The notes below the pieces were generated by a model. The model saw nothing but the letters and a program-made list of their open reading frames with translations. It had not been told where the DNA came from and did no database searches. From contig JAITVH010000049.1 in assembly GCA_031285905.1 (NCBI GenBank), positions 1 through 55,157 of the forward strand: a stretch of DNA of 55,157 bases, written 5' to 3'. Source of the DNA: Prevotella sp. Lineage in GTDB: Bacteria; Bacteroidota; Bacteroidia; Bacteroidales; Dysgonomonadaceae. Shown here in pieces: positions 13,610 through 22,392 of this stretch. Positions within the stretch are counted from its first letter, which is position 1, and each line of letters begins with the position of its first letter. A program made the position numbers and the translations under genes.

Positions 13610-14473
13610 ATGAAAAGACTTATATTTATCCTCCCTTTATATTTCTTATTTTTAGTTCTTCCTATATATTCTCAGAACAACAATCAAATAATAAAGTTTG
13701 ATTTTAAGTGGGATGATAAAGGAAACCTAACCATTTTTGCAGAAAATAATGATTGTTGCCCTTATCATCTGATGTTTCATCTTCCTAGTCCGCAAGGGCT
13801 TAATCCGGTTGGAGGAGACAGGACAGAAAAAGTAATAGAAAGAGGGCGAACAGAGATAATGAGCCTGAGACGCACTCAGAACTACAATGTAAATCCCGGC
13901 AGATACAGTTACACATTTTATCCTGGTAACCCACGTCTGAAACCAAATCTGGATTACCAATACTCCCTTCCCATTGCAAAAGGAGATAGCTTGGATGTAC
14001 AGCCTGTACAAAGTCCTCGTTACACACAGAAATTCATTTTAAAGAATGTAAATGACACCATATATGCCTCACGAGCAGGGATTATGTGTGACTATCTTTC
14101 ACGTAAAACTGAAACTCTGACTATCTATCATAAAGATGGGACTATGGCAGACTATCAGCCTGGTAGAAAATTTAACGAGATACTGGTTATGCCCGGCAAC
14201 AGAGTTAAAGTAGGACAGCCAATAGCCACAGTTGTTCCCTACCAGAGAGAGGTTATGTTTTCAGTTTATTTTCTCGAAAAAGACAAACTTAAGGAAAAAA
14301 TGAATCCTCATAGTGGTTTAGTACCTCTCTTCCAGACTATAGATGGGAATAACCTGAAATTGGATTTTCACAAATGTTATGTAGCTGAAATGAACATAGA
14401 TATGGAAACTCAGGATATGAGTAAAAAGGAACGTGAAAAATATATCAAAAACCTTACGAAAAATAAGAAATGA
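13610..14473 (+). CDS. Secreted protein with degenerate LytM/M23 peptidase-like domain
   Basis: An in-frame TTG at 13550 exists, but the ATG at 13610 gives a proper signal peptide (MKRLIFILPLYFLFLVLPIYSQ), so that start is chosen (287 residues). Residues about 115-210 follow the M23/LytM strand order: an ASRAGIMCDY segment, then LTIYHKDGTMADY, then RVKVGQPIATVVP. Active M23 enzymes carry a Zn-binding His/Asp pair and an HxH; here the first is absent from ASRAGIMCDY and the usual YxHL is replaced by DYQPG, so metal binding looks lost. It is probably a periplasmic non-catalytic regulator or binder. Its stop overlaps the start of the next gene (ATGA), indicating translational coupling. Confidence 0.65.
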   Translation: MKRLIFILPLYFLFLVLPIYSQNNNQIIKFDFKWDDKGNLTIFAENNDCCPYHLMFHLPSPQGLNPVGGDRTEKVIERGRTEIMSLRRTQNYNVNPGRYSYTFYPGNPRLKPNLDYQYSLPIAKGDSLDVQPVQSPRYTQKFILKNVNDTIYASRAGIMCDYLSRKTETLTIYHKDGTMADYQPGRKFNEILVMPGNRVKVGQPIATVVPYQREVMFSVYFLEKDKLKEKMNPHSGLVPLFQTIDGNNLKLDFHKCYVAEMNIDMETQDMSKKEREKYIKNLTKNKK

Positions 14474-15237
14474 GGAAAACATACCTTATAATTCTTTTCT
14501 TTATTATACAAGCAACTGCTTTTGCTCAACTTCTGAATTTTCAGGATGATGTATTGTCAAAAAAAGAGCAAAAAAATCTTGAGCAGGCAATAAGGTTTCA
14601 ATTAAACTTCTACCAAAAAGCGTTTCCTCATGAGGGGCTGAACTTCTCAAATGTAAGGGTATCCATATATATCGATGGCATAGCCTATCAGGCAAAACAA
14701 TATGAATTATTTGGCCATGTGAAAAAAGGGAGTTATGGCTTTTACTCGTTGAGAGATAAAGAAGCCGTAATATTTAAAAAGAAGGGCACAGATTATATGC
14801 GGGTATGTTATCATGAGATAAGCCATTTTTTTATCAATACTTATTCTCGAAGAATACCCATATGGTTGAATGAAGGCTTAGCCACTTATTTCGAAAATAT
14901 AAAGATAAGTTCGAAAGAAGTAAAGGCTCAAAAAAACAAATGGTATATCATTCGTGTCAAGACAATGATTAATACGCGTGACCTTGATATTCCCGATTTT
15001 TTGACATGGAATCATGAGAAATTCAACAATATGTCCTTTTCGCATCAGGGATATGGTTACGCTTTGGGGCATGCTCTAGTCTGGTTTATGATGGAAAAAA
15101 ATCCTGTTTTCATCATCAAATGCATCCAAAGCATAGAAGGAGGAAAAGCAGGAGGAGAAACTTTGGAAGAGTTATACGAAGGAGGATTAAAGAAACTTGA
15201 AGAGGACTTTATAAAATATATACAAGAAAACAAATAA
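14470..15237 (+). CDS. Gluzincin (peptidase MA-like) metallopeptidase, secreted
   Basis: The product has 255 residues with a signal peptide (about 1-19, ending AFAQ). The zinc motif HEISH (residues 115-119) is followed 16 residues later by E135 in PIWLNEGLATYFE, the gluzincin arrangement seen in DUF1570/peptidase-MA-like proteins: the two His and E135 bind Zn, and E116 is the catalytic base. All expected metal ligands are present, unlike its upstream partner. The start ATG overlaps the preceding stop by four bases (ATGA), so the degenerate LytM protein and this protease are probably made in equal amounts and may act together in the envelope. The substrate is unknown. Confidence 0.75.
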   Translation: MRKTYLIILFFIIQATAFAQLLNFQDDVLSKKEQKNLEQAIRFQLNFYQKAFPHEGLNFSNVRVSIYIDGIAYQAKQYELFGHVKKGSYGFYSLRDKEAVIFKKKGTDYMRVCYHEISHFFINTYSRRIPIWLNEGLATYFENIKISSKEVKAQKNKWYIIRVKTMINTRDLDIPDFLTWNHEKFNNMSFSHQGYGYALGHALVWFMMEKNPVFIIKCIQSIEGGKAGGETLEELYEGGLKKLEEDFIKYIQENK

Positions 15238-15409
15238 TACTGATCAATGGTTATGACTCTACTGAAAAATGTTTCTATGTAATAATCCATTTATCCACAC
15301 TGAATACTATAGAGCCTAAAAATATGCAAAAGAGTTTTCGATACATTAATATTTTTAGTTCCTTTGTTACTGGAAACAAACTTTCAAATAATATAAGCTT
15401 GGTAGAATA

Positions 15410-16351
15410 ATGAATCAAAAGAAGATACTAGTAACAGGGGGTGCCGGATTTATCGGCTCCCATCTTTGCGAAAGATTACTAAAGGAAGGAAATGAGGTAT
15501 TATGTCTAGATAATTATTTCACAGGATCGAAGAGTAACATCGTTCATTTGATGGATAACCCTTATTTCGAGGTTATTCGCCATGATGTGGTGCATTCATT
15601 TCATGTAGATGTAGATGAAATTTATAATTTAGCGTGTCCTGCTTCTCCTGTTCATTACCAGTACAATCCTATTAAAACTATAAAGACGTCAGTGATGGGA
15701 GCTATAAATATGCTTGGGCTGGCAAAACGTGTGAAAGCAAAAATACTGCAAGCCTCCACAAGTGAAGTCTATGGTGATCCGCATGTACATCCTCAACCTG
15801 AGTCGTATTGGGGAAATGTAAACCCGATAGGTATCCGTTCGTGTTATGATGAGGGTAAACGATGTGCAGAGACTCTCTTTATGGACTATCACCGTCAAAA
15901 TGGAGTAAAGATCAAAATCGTACGTATTTTCAATACTTATGGCCCAAAGATGAATCCTGCTGATGGGCGTGTTGTTTCCAACTTTATAGTGCAGGCTCTG
16001 AAAGGAGAAGATATTACTATTTATGGTGACGGCACTCAGACCCGCAGTTTTCAGTATGTAGATGATCTGGTAGAAGCTATGATAAGAATGATGAATTCCG
16101 CAGATTCTTTCATCGGCCCTGTAAATACCGGAAATCCGGGAGAATTTACGATGCTGGAACTGGCTAACCTTGTTTTGGAATTGACTAATTCCAAATCTAA
16201 ACTGGTCTTCAAGCCGTTACCGAGTGATGACCCTAAACAAAGAAAGCCGGATATTTCCCTCGCAAAAAAAGAATTGGGCTGGGAACCAAAGATTGCCCTG
16301 AAAGACGGATTAATAAAGACAATCGAATATTTTGATACCATTCTGAAATAA
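15410..16351 (+). CDS. UDP-glucuronate decarboxylase (UDP-xylose synthase-like)
   Basis: This 313-residue extended SDR enzyme has the NAD motif GGAGFIG (10-16), the catalytic Tyr/Lys pair Y146 and K150 in SCYDEGKR, and the UXS-type STSEVYGDP and [10 protein letters not shown] segments. It converts UDP-glucuronate to UDP-xylose, or the 4-keto-pentose intermediate, in the cytosol, supplying nucleotide sugar for surface polysaccharide. Length and motifs match soluble bacterial UXS. It is separated by 172 bases from the upstream peptidase and by 92 from the downstream glycosyltransferase on the same strand, which suggests a small envelope-glycan cluster. Confidence 0.9.
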   Translation: MNQKKILVTGGAGFIGSHLCERLLKEGNEVLCLDNYFTGSKSNIVHLMDNPYFEVIRHDVVHSFHVDVDEIYNLACPASPVHYQYNPIKTIKTSVMGAINMLGLAKRVKAKILQASTSEVYGDPHVHPQPESYWGNVNPIGIRSCYDEGKRCAETLFMDYHRQNGVKIKIVRIFNTYGPKMNPADGRVVSNFIVQALKGEDITIYGDGTQTRSFQYVDDLVEAMIRMMNSADSFIGPVNTGNPGEFTMLELANLVLELTNSKSKLVFKPLPSDDPKQRKPDISLAKKELGWEPKIALKDGLIKTIEYFDTILK

Positions 16352-16413
16352 CAGAGAGATCATTCCATAATAGCTTCAGGATAAAGAGACTGACAGAATA
16401 AATATATTTTTTC

Positions 16414-16421
16414 TACCTTTA
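16414..16421 (+). promoter_or_regulatory. Possible -7 box before GT2 gene
   Basis: TACCTTTA differs by one base from the TAnnTTTG -7 consensus and lies 22 bases before the GT2 start codon. No clear -33 box is present. Confidence 0.3.
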
Positions 16422-16443
16422 CAAAAAATAATACTGCAAATTT

Positions 16444-17160
16444 ATGAAACTTTCAATAGTTATACCTGCCTATAACGAAGCGCGAACAATACATTTGATA
16501 CTAGACAAAGTCATTGAAGTCGAATTGATTGGTGATTTTGAGAAAGAGATCATCATCGTAAATGATTGCTCAAAAGATAATACAATTGGGGTTGTCCGGG
16601 ACTATATAGCCAATCATCCCAATGCAGAAATGAAACTCTTTGAGCAGCCTAAGAACATGGGTAAAGGTGCTGCTCTGCACCGGGGTATAAAAGAAGCTAC
16701 AGGCGATTATATAATCATTCAGGATGCCGATCTGGAATACGATCCTGAGGAATATAATATCCTATTGAAACCTATTGTAAAAGGTTTTGCTGATGTGGTA
16801 TATGGCTCTCGTTTTATGGGAGGCAATCCTCACCGTATCCTGTTTTTCTGGCACTCTATAGGGAACAGATGGCTAACATTCTTTTCCAACATGTTCACCA
16901 ATCTTAATTTGACAGACATGGAGACTTGTTACAAGCTTTTCAGAGCCGACATTATAAAGAGTATCCCTCTCCAGGAAAGGCGATTTGGATTCGAGCCGGA
17001 AGTTACAGCTAAAGTAGCCAGGTATCCTAACGTAAGGATATATGAGGTCGGTATCTCGTATTATGGCCGTACTTATGAAGAAGGAAAGAAGATCGGATGG
17101 AGAGACGGAGTACGAGCCTTTATATGTATGCTCAAATATGGCTTGTTCAGAATGAAGTAA
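16444..17160 (+). CDS. Glycosyltransferase family 2 (dolichyl-/polyprenyl-phosphate mannosyltransferase-like)
   Basis: The 238-residue protein starts [16 protein letters not shown], the classic GT-A fold N-terminus. The metal/nucleotide motif is D94-A-D96 in [11 protein letters not shown], and [13 protein letters not shown] is typical of DPM1/polyprenyl-phosphate hexosyltransferases. It has no C-terminal membrane segments, so it is a cytosolic or peripheral enzyme transferring a sugar from a nucleotide donor to a lipid phosphate, for use by GT-C-type transferases. The GT-C-like membrane protein five genes upstream is a possible downstream user (inference). Transcription ends at the hairpin 17194-17237. 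Confidence 0.85.
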   Translation: MKLSIVIPAYNEARTIHLILDKVIEVELIGDFEKEIIIVNDCSKDNTIGVVRDYIANHPNAEMKLFEQPKNMGKGAALHRGIKEATGDYIIIQDADLEYDPEEYNILLKPIVKGFADVVYGSRFMGGNPHRILFFWHSIGNRWLTFFSNMFTNLNLTDMETCYKLFRADIIKSIPLQERRFGFEPEVTAKVARYPNVRIYEVGISYYGRTYEEGKKIGWRDGVRAFICMLKYGLFRMK

Positions 17161-17193
17161 AGATAAGCAAGCGGATATTTTTCGAATCAGATA

Positions 17194-17237
17194 AGAAGAA
17201 CAAAGAAGCCGACAATTGTCGGCTTCTTTGTTCTTCT
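17194..17237. terminator. Bidirectional intrinsic terminator between GT2 gene and icd
   Basis: A perfect 20-bp stem (17194-17213 with 17218-17237) closes a 4-base AATT loop. The arms end in A/T-rich tracts, so RNA in either direction would have a hairpin followed by U-rich sequence. It lies between two convergent genes, one base before the icd stop codon. Confidence 0.9.
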
Positions 17238-17238
17238 A

Positions 17239-18471
17239 TTAGAGTAACTTACCCTTTAATCCTTTAGCTATTTCGTCCAGAAAATCTTCTGTATTCAGAT
17301 AATCACCTCGCTGCATCTTATCTCCATGAATCAGCAGAGCAAGATCTTTAGTCATCTTACCTTGTTCCACAGTCTCTATACAAGTCTGTTCCAATTTTTC
17401 GGTAAAATCGATCAAAGCCTGATTGTCATCTAGTTTGCCACGGTGTGCAAGTCCCCTTGTCCATGCAAAGATAGAAGCGATAGGATTGGTAGATGTTTCT
17501 TTCCCTTGTTGGTATTGGCGATAGTGGCGTGTAACTGTACCATGTGCTGCCTCGGCTTCCATTGTCTGTCCATCCGGGGTTAGTAATACGGATGTCATCA
17601 GACCGAGTGAACCGAATCCCTGCGCGACAGTATCGGATTGTACATCCCCATCATAGTTTTTACATGCCCAAACAAATCCACCCTCCCATTTCAGGGCAGC
17701 AGCCACCATATCATCAATCAGGCGATGCTCATATGTTATTCCTGCCTTTTCATATTCAGCTTTATAATCACTCTCATACACCATCTGGAAGATATCTTTG
17801 AATCGTCCGTCATAGGCTTTCAGTATAGTATTCTTGGTTGACAGGTATAACGGGTACTTCTTTTGCAGAGCCAGCCTGAAACATGAATGTGCAAACCCAT
17901 AAATAGACTCATCCGTATTGTACATTCCCATTGCTACTCCATCGCCACTGTAATTATATACAATATAAGATTGTGGCTGTCCTCCATCATCGGGGGTGAA
18001 GGTCATGGTCAGCGTTCCCTTTCCTTTTGTGACAAAATCGGTTGCTTTATATTGGTCGGCATTTGCGTGTCGTCCTATTATAATAGGCTTTGTCCATGTA
18101 TTTACCAATCGGGGAATATTCTTGATAATGATAGGCTCGCGGAATACAGTTCCTCCGATGATATTACGGATTGTACCATTAGGCGATTTCCACATCTTTT
18201 TCAGCCCGAATTCTTCTACCCGTGCCTCGTCCGGCGTGATAGTAGCACATTTGATGCCAACATTGTATTTTAATGTTGCATTGGCACTGTCTATGGTCAC
18301 CTGGTCATCTGTTGCATCCCGGTTCTGTACACTAAGGTCGAAATATTTCAAATCAACATCTATATATGGCAGAATCAGCTTATCCTTGATGTATTTCCAT
18401 ATAATACGGGTCATTTCGTCCCCGTCCATCTCTACTACGGGATTTACTACTTTTATCTTTTGCATAACCAA
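17239..18471 (-). CDS. icd: NADP-dependent isocitrate dehydrogenase (eukaryote-like homodimeric type)
   Basis: At 410 residues this is the subfamily II (mitochondrial/cytosolic-like) IDH rather than the E. coli type. Visible signatures are [12 protein letters not shown] near the N-terminus, the substrate-binding segment [20 protein letters not shown] and the metal-site Asp region [10 protein letters not shown]. It oxidatively decarboxylates isocitrate to 2-oxoglutarate in the TCA cycle. A second ATG two codons in (MQKIKV) is an equally good start. The promoter-like repeat copy B with a TACCTTTG box lies 25 bases upstream. It converges on the GT2 gene at a shared terminator. Confidence 0.95.
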   Translation of the reverse strand: MVMQKIKVVNPVVEMDGDEMTRIIWKYIKDKLILPYIDVDLKYFDLSVQNRDATDDQVTIDSANATLKYNVGIKCATITPDEARVEEFGLKKMWKSPNGTIRNIIGGTVFREPIIIKNIPRLVNTWTKPIIIGRHANADQYKATDFVTKGKGTLTMTFTPDDGGQPQSYIVYNYSGDGVAMGMYNTDESIYGFAHSCFRLALQKKYPLYLSTKNTILKAYDGRFKDIFQMVYESDYKAEYEKAGITYEHRLIDDMVAAALKWEGGFVWACKNYDGDVQSDTVAQGFGSLGLMTSVLLTPDGQTMEAEAAHGTVTRHYRQYQQGKETSTNPIASIFAWTRGLAHRGKLDDNQALIDFTEKLEQTCIETVEQGKMTKDLALLIHGDKMQRGDYLNTEDFLDEIAKGLKGKLL

Positions 18472-18496
18472 CTCTCTTTATTCAAATTATATTTTA

Positions 18497-18524
18497 TTTT
18501 AACTAAAAAGTAACAAAGGTAACA
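18497..18524 (-). repeat. Promoter-like dispersed repeat, copy B (icd promoter)
   Basis: Plus-strand TTTTAACTAAAAAGTAAC then AAAGGTAACA. On the minus strand it carries TACCTTTG (18521 down to 18514), a perfect match to the Bacteroides -7 consensus, and reads directly into icd, which starts 25 bases further on. Confidence 0.65.
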
Positions 18525-18564
18525 GATTTTAGCCATTAGCTCTTAGCTTTTTTCTTCCTCTTTC

Positions 18565-18626
18565 GTAGGGGCGAACCTATGTGTTCGTCCTCCTCTATCC
18601 GATCAGACACACAGGTCTGCCCCTAC
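18565..18626. repeat. REPIN-like pair of inverted palindromic units
   Basis: GTAGGGGC (18565-18572) and GCCCCTAC (18619-18626) are perfect outer inverted repeats. Inside each arm is a small hairpin: GAAC-ctatgt-GTTC on the left and AGAC-acacag-GTCT on the right. The two roughly 24-base units are diverged inverted copies of each other around a short spacer, the arrangement of REP doublets. Confidence 0.65.
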
Positions 18627-18640
18627 AGCAAGCCCAGATA

Positions 18641-18668
18641 TTTTAACTAAAAAGTAACATAAGTAACA
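18641..18668 (-). repeat. Promoter-like dispersed repeat, copy C
   Basis: TTTTAACTAAAAAGTAAC then ATAAGTAACA, a direct copy of copy B 144 bases away with two differences in the -7 region, which here reads TACTTATG on the minus strand. It is probably inactive as a promoter. Confidence 0.55.
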
Positions 18669-18725
18669 GTTCTTAGCTATTAGCTGATAGCCGTTAGTTC
18701 TTAGCCTTTTTATTCCTTCCTTTTT

Positions 18726-18779
18726 GTGGCTTCGCTACCCCCTCTCCCTTTGGAGAGGGTTGGGGTGAGGTAGTTTCTC
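18726..18779 (-). repeat. CCTCACCCC-type hairpin repeat, first copy
   Basis: These 54 bases are the reverse complement of 55033-55086 with a single mismatch. The core CCCTCTCC-CTTT-GGAGAGGG is an 8-bp hairpin. A similar CCTCACCCCAACCCTCTCC sequence is known as a dispersed repeat in many unrelated bacteria. Confidence 0.8.
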
Positions 18780-18905
18780 CTTATTTAACTCCGTCTATTT
18801 TTTAATTCAAAGAACGTTTTTTCTAGAAGCTATCGGCTAATGGCTACAAGCTAACAGCTATCTAACTATAGATAAATTAGAAATAAAAAGATAAAATCAT
18901 CCTTA

Positions 18906-19802
18906 TCATTTACCCTCTATTTTTTTCAGCCACATCTCCAACAGGTTAGTCATCTGTTTGTGATATTTAAATCCTTCGCCCATTCCCCAGCCGTGTCCTC
19001 CTTCAGGGAAAATATACATAGTAGCATCAATACCGTTATCCTTTAAGGCATTATAATACATTGTACTATTAATTGGGAGCACTGTTTTATCGTCATCACT
19101 CAATAATAGGATTGCCGGAGGCGTATTTGCATTTACCTGTTTTTCTATGGAGTACTGATGAAGTTCTGAAATACTTGGATTATCACCCAACAGATTATTT
19201 TTCGAACCCCCATGGGTATCTGCTCCCATCGTGATCACAGGATAGAAAAGAATGGAGAAATCGGGACGGGTACTTATGCCGGAGGTAGCATAGCGGTTCG
19301 AAGCCGTTGCTGCCAGATGGCCTCCGGCAGAAGAACCTGCAATACCCACCTTATTTATATTTATACCTAATTCGCTGGCATTACTTCTGATATAGCGCAT
19401 AGCCTGATGCACATCTTCCAACGGAACATCTTTATGCTTGTTTGGCATACGGTATTTCAGGACTATGCCTGTAATGCCAAGTGTATTCAGCCATTGTGCA
19501 ATCTGATGTCCTTCGTGCGAAATAGCTACACCTGCATACCCTCCTCCCGGACAGATAAGGACTGCCATACCATTGTTTTTAGCCTTGTCAGGAGAGTAGA
19601 TATACATCTCCGGGACAGATATATTTGATATCCATGTACCATTCCTCTCTACGACATCATTTCCCGTAAGTTTATTGTCTGTAGGTGGATTTCCTTCCCA
19701 CAACTTTACTGTTTTCTGCGCATTCATATTTGTTGGGACAAGTAAAAGTAAACCGGATATTAAAACAGTAACTACTGTTAGTATTTCTCTCGTTTTAGAC
19801 AT
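18906..19802 (-). CDS. Secreted alpha/beta-hydrolase, BD-FAE/acetyl-xylan-esterase-like
   Basis: The 298-residue protein has a signal peptide (about 1-29, ending MNAQ). The oxyanion segment CPGGGYAG, the nucleophile elbow G-S-S-A-G with S158, a candidate Asp among D236-D238 and H270 in EGGHGWG form the hydrolase triad. The overall pattern is that of the bifunctional feruloyl/acetyl-xylan esterase family common in Bacteroidota plant-glycan loci. It would remove ester decorations from hemicellulose fragments in the periplasm. It is probably monocistronic; the repeat-rich gap separates it from icd downstream. Confidence 0.85.
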   Translation of the reverse strand: MSKTREILTVVTVLISGLLLLVPTNMNAQKTVKLWEGNPPTDNKLTGNDVVERNGTWISNISVPEMYIYSPDKAKNNGMAVLICPGGGYAGVAISHEGHQIAQWLNTLGITGIVLKYRMPNKHKDVPLEDVHQAMRYIRSNASELGININKVGIAGSSAGGHLAATASNRYATSGISTRPDFSILFYPVITMGADTHGGSKNNLLGDNPSISELHQYSIEKQVNANTPPAILLLSDDDKTVLPINSTMYYNALKDNGIDATMYIFPEGGHGWGMGEGFKYHKQMTNLLEMWLKKIEGK

Positions 19803-19903
19803 ATTATTATATTTTTAAGGATATTTTCCAAAGATAGATATTTTGGATTTCACTTCAAAGTTACAATAAGAAAGATATACCTGCCCTTTTATAGATTTTT
19901 GAG

Positions 19904-19911
19904 TATCTTTG
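19904..19911 (+). promoter_or_regulatory. trpS: -7 promoter box of trpS
   Basis: TATCTTTG matches the TAnnTTTG consensus 24 bases before the trpS ATG. The -33 element is not obvious. Confidence 0.5.
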
Positions 19912-19935
19912 TTCCCAAAAAAACGATAGAAGAAC

Positions 19936-20925
19936 ATGGAAACAGTATTAAGCGGCATCCGCTCTACAGGAAAATTACATCTGGGAAACTATTTCGGTGC
20001 ATTAAGGAATTTTACAAGAATGCAGCATGAAAACAAATGCTTTTTCTTTATTGCGGATTACCATTCACTCACCACTCATCCCGATCCGAAGATATTGCAT
20101 CAGAATGTAAGGAATGTACTGGTAGAATACCTTGCTGCCGGTATCGACCCTGAACTTTCTACCATATATATACAAAGCGATATGCCGGAGGTATGCGAGT
20201 TATATCTTCTCCTGAATATGCATGCCTATCTGGGTGAATTGTCCAAGACAGTGTCATTCAAGGAAAAAGCGCGGAAACACGCTGACAATGTGAATGCCGG
20301 ACTACTCACATATCCTACCCTGATGGCTGCCGATATATTGATTCATAATGCGGACAAAGTACCTGTAGGTAAAGATCAGGAACAGCATCTGGAAATGACG
20401 CGTAAGTTTGCCCGGCGTTTTAATAACCTGTATGAAGTGGAATACTTTAAAGAGCCTGTGGCGTATAATTTCGGAGAAGAACTGATTAAAATACCGGGGC
20501 TGGATGGCAGTGGCAAGATGGGCAAGTCGGAAGGAAACTGTATTTATCTGGACGAAGACCCTAAAAGCATAGAAAAGAAAGTGAAACGCGCTTTGACGGA
20601 CGAAGGGCCAAAAGCACCGAATTCCGAAAAGCCTGATTATATTGAGAACCTGTTTACTATTCTCAAAGTAGTATCGACAGATGAGGTGGTACAGCACTTC
20701 GAAGATAAATGGAATACATGTGAAATCCGCTACGGTGATCTGAAAAAACAATTGGCTGAAGATATCATCAAAGTAGTAGCGCCTATCAAGGAACGTATAG
20801 AAGCGATACAGAATGACGATGCTTATCTGCATAAAGTAACTGTAGAGGGAGCTGAAAGGGCACGTGAGAGTGCCAGGAAGACATTAAACGATGTACGCGA
20901 AATAATGGGATTTAAGAAGTTCTAA
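19936..20925 (+). CDS. trpS: Tryptophanyl-tRNA synthetase
   Basis: The 329-residue class I synthetase has its HIGH-like motif as GKLHLGNYFGAL (residues 12-23) and its KMSKS-like loop as KMGKS (194-198). The length and the segment AADILIHNADKVPVGKDQEQHLE are typical of bacterial TrpRS. It charges tRNA-Trp in the cytosol. The sequence is intact and the ATG start gives the standard METVLSGIRSTG N-terminus. The next gene starts 57 bases after the stop, possibly in the same transcript. Confidence 0.97.
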   Translation: METVLSGIRSTGKLHLGNYFGALRNFTRMQHENKCFFFIADYHSLTTHPDPKILHQNVRNVLVEYLAAGIDPELSTIYIQSDMPEVCELYLLLNMHAYLGELSKTVSFKEKARKHADNVNAGLLTYPTLMAADILIHNADKVPVGKDQEQHLEMTRKFARRFNNLYEVEYFKEPVAYNFGEELIKIPGLDGSGKMGKSEGNCIYLDEDPKSIEKKVKRALTDEGPKAPNSEKPDYIENLFTILKVVSTDEVVQHFEDKWNTCEIRYGDLKKQLAEDIIKVVAPIKERIEAIQNDDAYLHKVTVEGAERARESARKTLNDVREIMGFKKF

Positions 20926-20982
20926 CCAAGCTTCTTAAATCTTTTACATATACCTGAATACATACACCTAAAATTATTTATC

Positions 20983-22374
20983 ATGAAATTATTGACACCT
21001 TTCATTAGCTTGCTGATAATTATAGCCGTCAGCAGTTGCAGCCAGCAAGAACAACCTTCCGTTGCAGATGTAGTTGATACATTTACCGTTCCCGCCAACA
21101 AAGCTTACGCAGAACCTTTTTCTCCTGACTTTCAGGGGATCTCCATTCCTGTTGGTTGGCCCGAAACACACAATGTTGTTTCCATGTGGACAGATACCAT
21201 AAAAAGCGTGGCCTGGTATCTTTATCAGAAGAAGGGGAATTATGACTTCTTTTTTGACAATATGGTAGACGAAGGGGTAAACCTTAAATTTGATCTGACC
21301 ATTTCGGAATGTTATGATCTGGGCTTTGCTAAGATTTCGAAACAAATAGAATTTAAGGGTACAGGCAAAGAAGACACATTGTTCTGTAAACATATTGTTA
21401 TCCCGCAAGACGGATATTATAAGTATGAACTGAAGCCTGTTACCTCTCCTGGAAATCATATCATCATCGAATCGCTAATCTTCAAATCCTTTCAACCGGG
21501 TGGGCAGGTTAACCATACTGATTACCAGTCGTCACCGTCTGTACATCTGAGTTTCAGCTCTACTGCTCCCACATCTAAATCATACGATTGGCTATATGAA
21601 GAAATTGAAGTTCCCGAGGGAGGCGATCCCTGGGCTACATTCTATATGAGTATCGGTTTTTATCGGGGTTATCTTGGGATACAAACTAATTCGGATACAG
21701 AGCGCCGTGTCTTGTTTTCGGTATGGGACAGCAAGGATGCCGAAAATGATAAGTCGACAACTAAAGCCGATTTTGTTACATTGGTGGACAAGGGAGATAA
21801 TACAACTACAAACTCATTCGGAGGCGAAGGCACAGGAGGCCAGTCATATGTGAAAAATTCGGATTGGAAAACCGGCAAACCTGTAAAATTCCTGATGAAT
21901 GTACTTCCACAGGCAAATAGCTCGGTTGTATTATCGGCATGGTATTACCTCGAAGGAGGAGATTGGCAATATATCGCTTCATGGAGGGCACCTAAGGAAA
22001 AACGTTATTTTGACGGATTCTATTCTTTTATCGAAAACTATGGATATACAAATGGGCAGTTGAGAAGAGAAGCATATTATTACAATGCATGGGGACACGA
22101 AAACGAATCGGGCAAATGGATCAATTTCAATAAAGTAAGATTCTCTAACACAGATGGGAAAGAAGGCCAGCGCGTGGACTATGAGCAAGGCGTCTCACCA
22201 AATCACCCTGACCGTTTCTATATGGCTTCGGGAGGATATACACCGACTGTAAAAACCGGGGACGAGATTCCGTTATCGGAAAGTACCCCTCAGCTTGATT
22301 TGGCTAAATTCAAGGAAAGGGTGAATGAAGCCCTTAAAAATGAAACCAAGTATAAAGAATCGAATATACGCTGA
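20983..22374 (+). CDS. DUF5077/DUF3472-domain lipoprotein
   Basis: The 463-residue protein has a lipobox (VSSC, C19). The N-terminal half (about 30-165) resembles the DUF5077 beta-sandwich, which often precedes DUF3472. The second half (about 175-400) shows DUF3472 hallmarks: a FYRGYLGIQ segment, VLFSVWDS, the Gly-rich SFGGEGTGGQS and EAYYYNAWG. These proteins occur in Bacteroidota sugar-use loci and are probably carbohydrate-binding or carbohydrate-active, but no reaction is established. It ends in TGA at 22372-22374, showing that TGA is a genuine stop in this genome. A strong terminator follows after 18 bases. Confidence 0.8.
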   Translation: MKLLTPFISLLIIIAVSSCSQQEQPSVADVVDTFTVPANKAYAEPFSPDFQGISIPVGWPETHNVVSMWTDTIKSVAWYLYQKKGNYDFFFDNMVDEGVNLKFDLTISECYDLGFAKISKQIEFKGTGKEDTLFCKHIVIPQDGYYKYELKPVTSPGNHIIIESLIFKSFQPGGQVNHTDYQSSPSVHLSFSSTAPTSKSYDWLYEEIEVPEGGDPWATFYMSIGFYRGYLGIQTNSDTERRVLFSVWDSKDAENDKSTTKADFVTLVDKGDNTTTNSFGGEGTGGQSYVKNSDWKTGKPVKFLMNVLPQANSSVVLSAWYYLEGGDWQYIASWRAPKEKRYFDGFYSFIENYGYTNGQLRREAYYYNAWGHENESGKWINFNKVRFSNTDGKEGQRVDYEQGVSPNHPDRFYMASGGYTPTVKTGDEIPLSESTPQLDLAKFKERVNEALKNETKYKESNIR

Positions 22375-22392
22375 TATTAATTTATAGTATTA

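Larger units (their letters stand above)
18472..18905. repeat. 434-base intergenic mosaic of repeat modules upstream of icd
   Basis: No ORF lies here. From left to right the gap holds promoter-like repeat copy B, a TTAGC-rich block (18525-18549), a pair of inverted REP-like units (18565-18626), promoter-like repeat copy C, a second TTAGC block (18671-18706), a CCTCACCCC/GGGTTGGGG-type hairpin module (18726-18779), and a third TTAGC-rich block (18828-18862). It lies between icd and the esterase, both on the minus strand. Confidence 0.8.

Noticed and set aside
14470..14473. Frameshift fusing the LytM-like and protease genes
   Set aside because: ATGA overlaps are common translational-coupling junctions, and both proteins have their own signal peptide.
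18525..18862. TTAGC-rich blocks as a CRISPR array
   Set aside because: Units are short, degenerate and palindromic, with no regular spacers and no cas genes.
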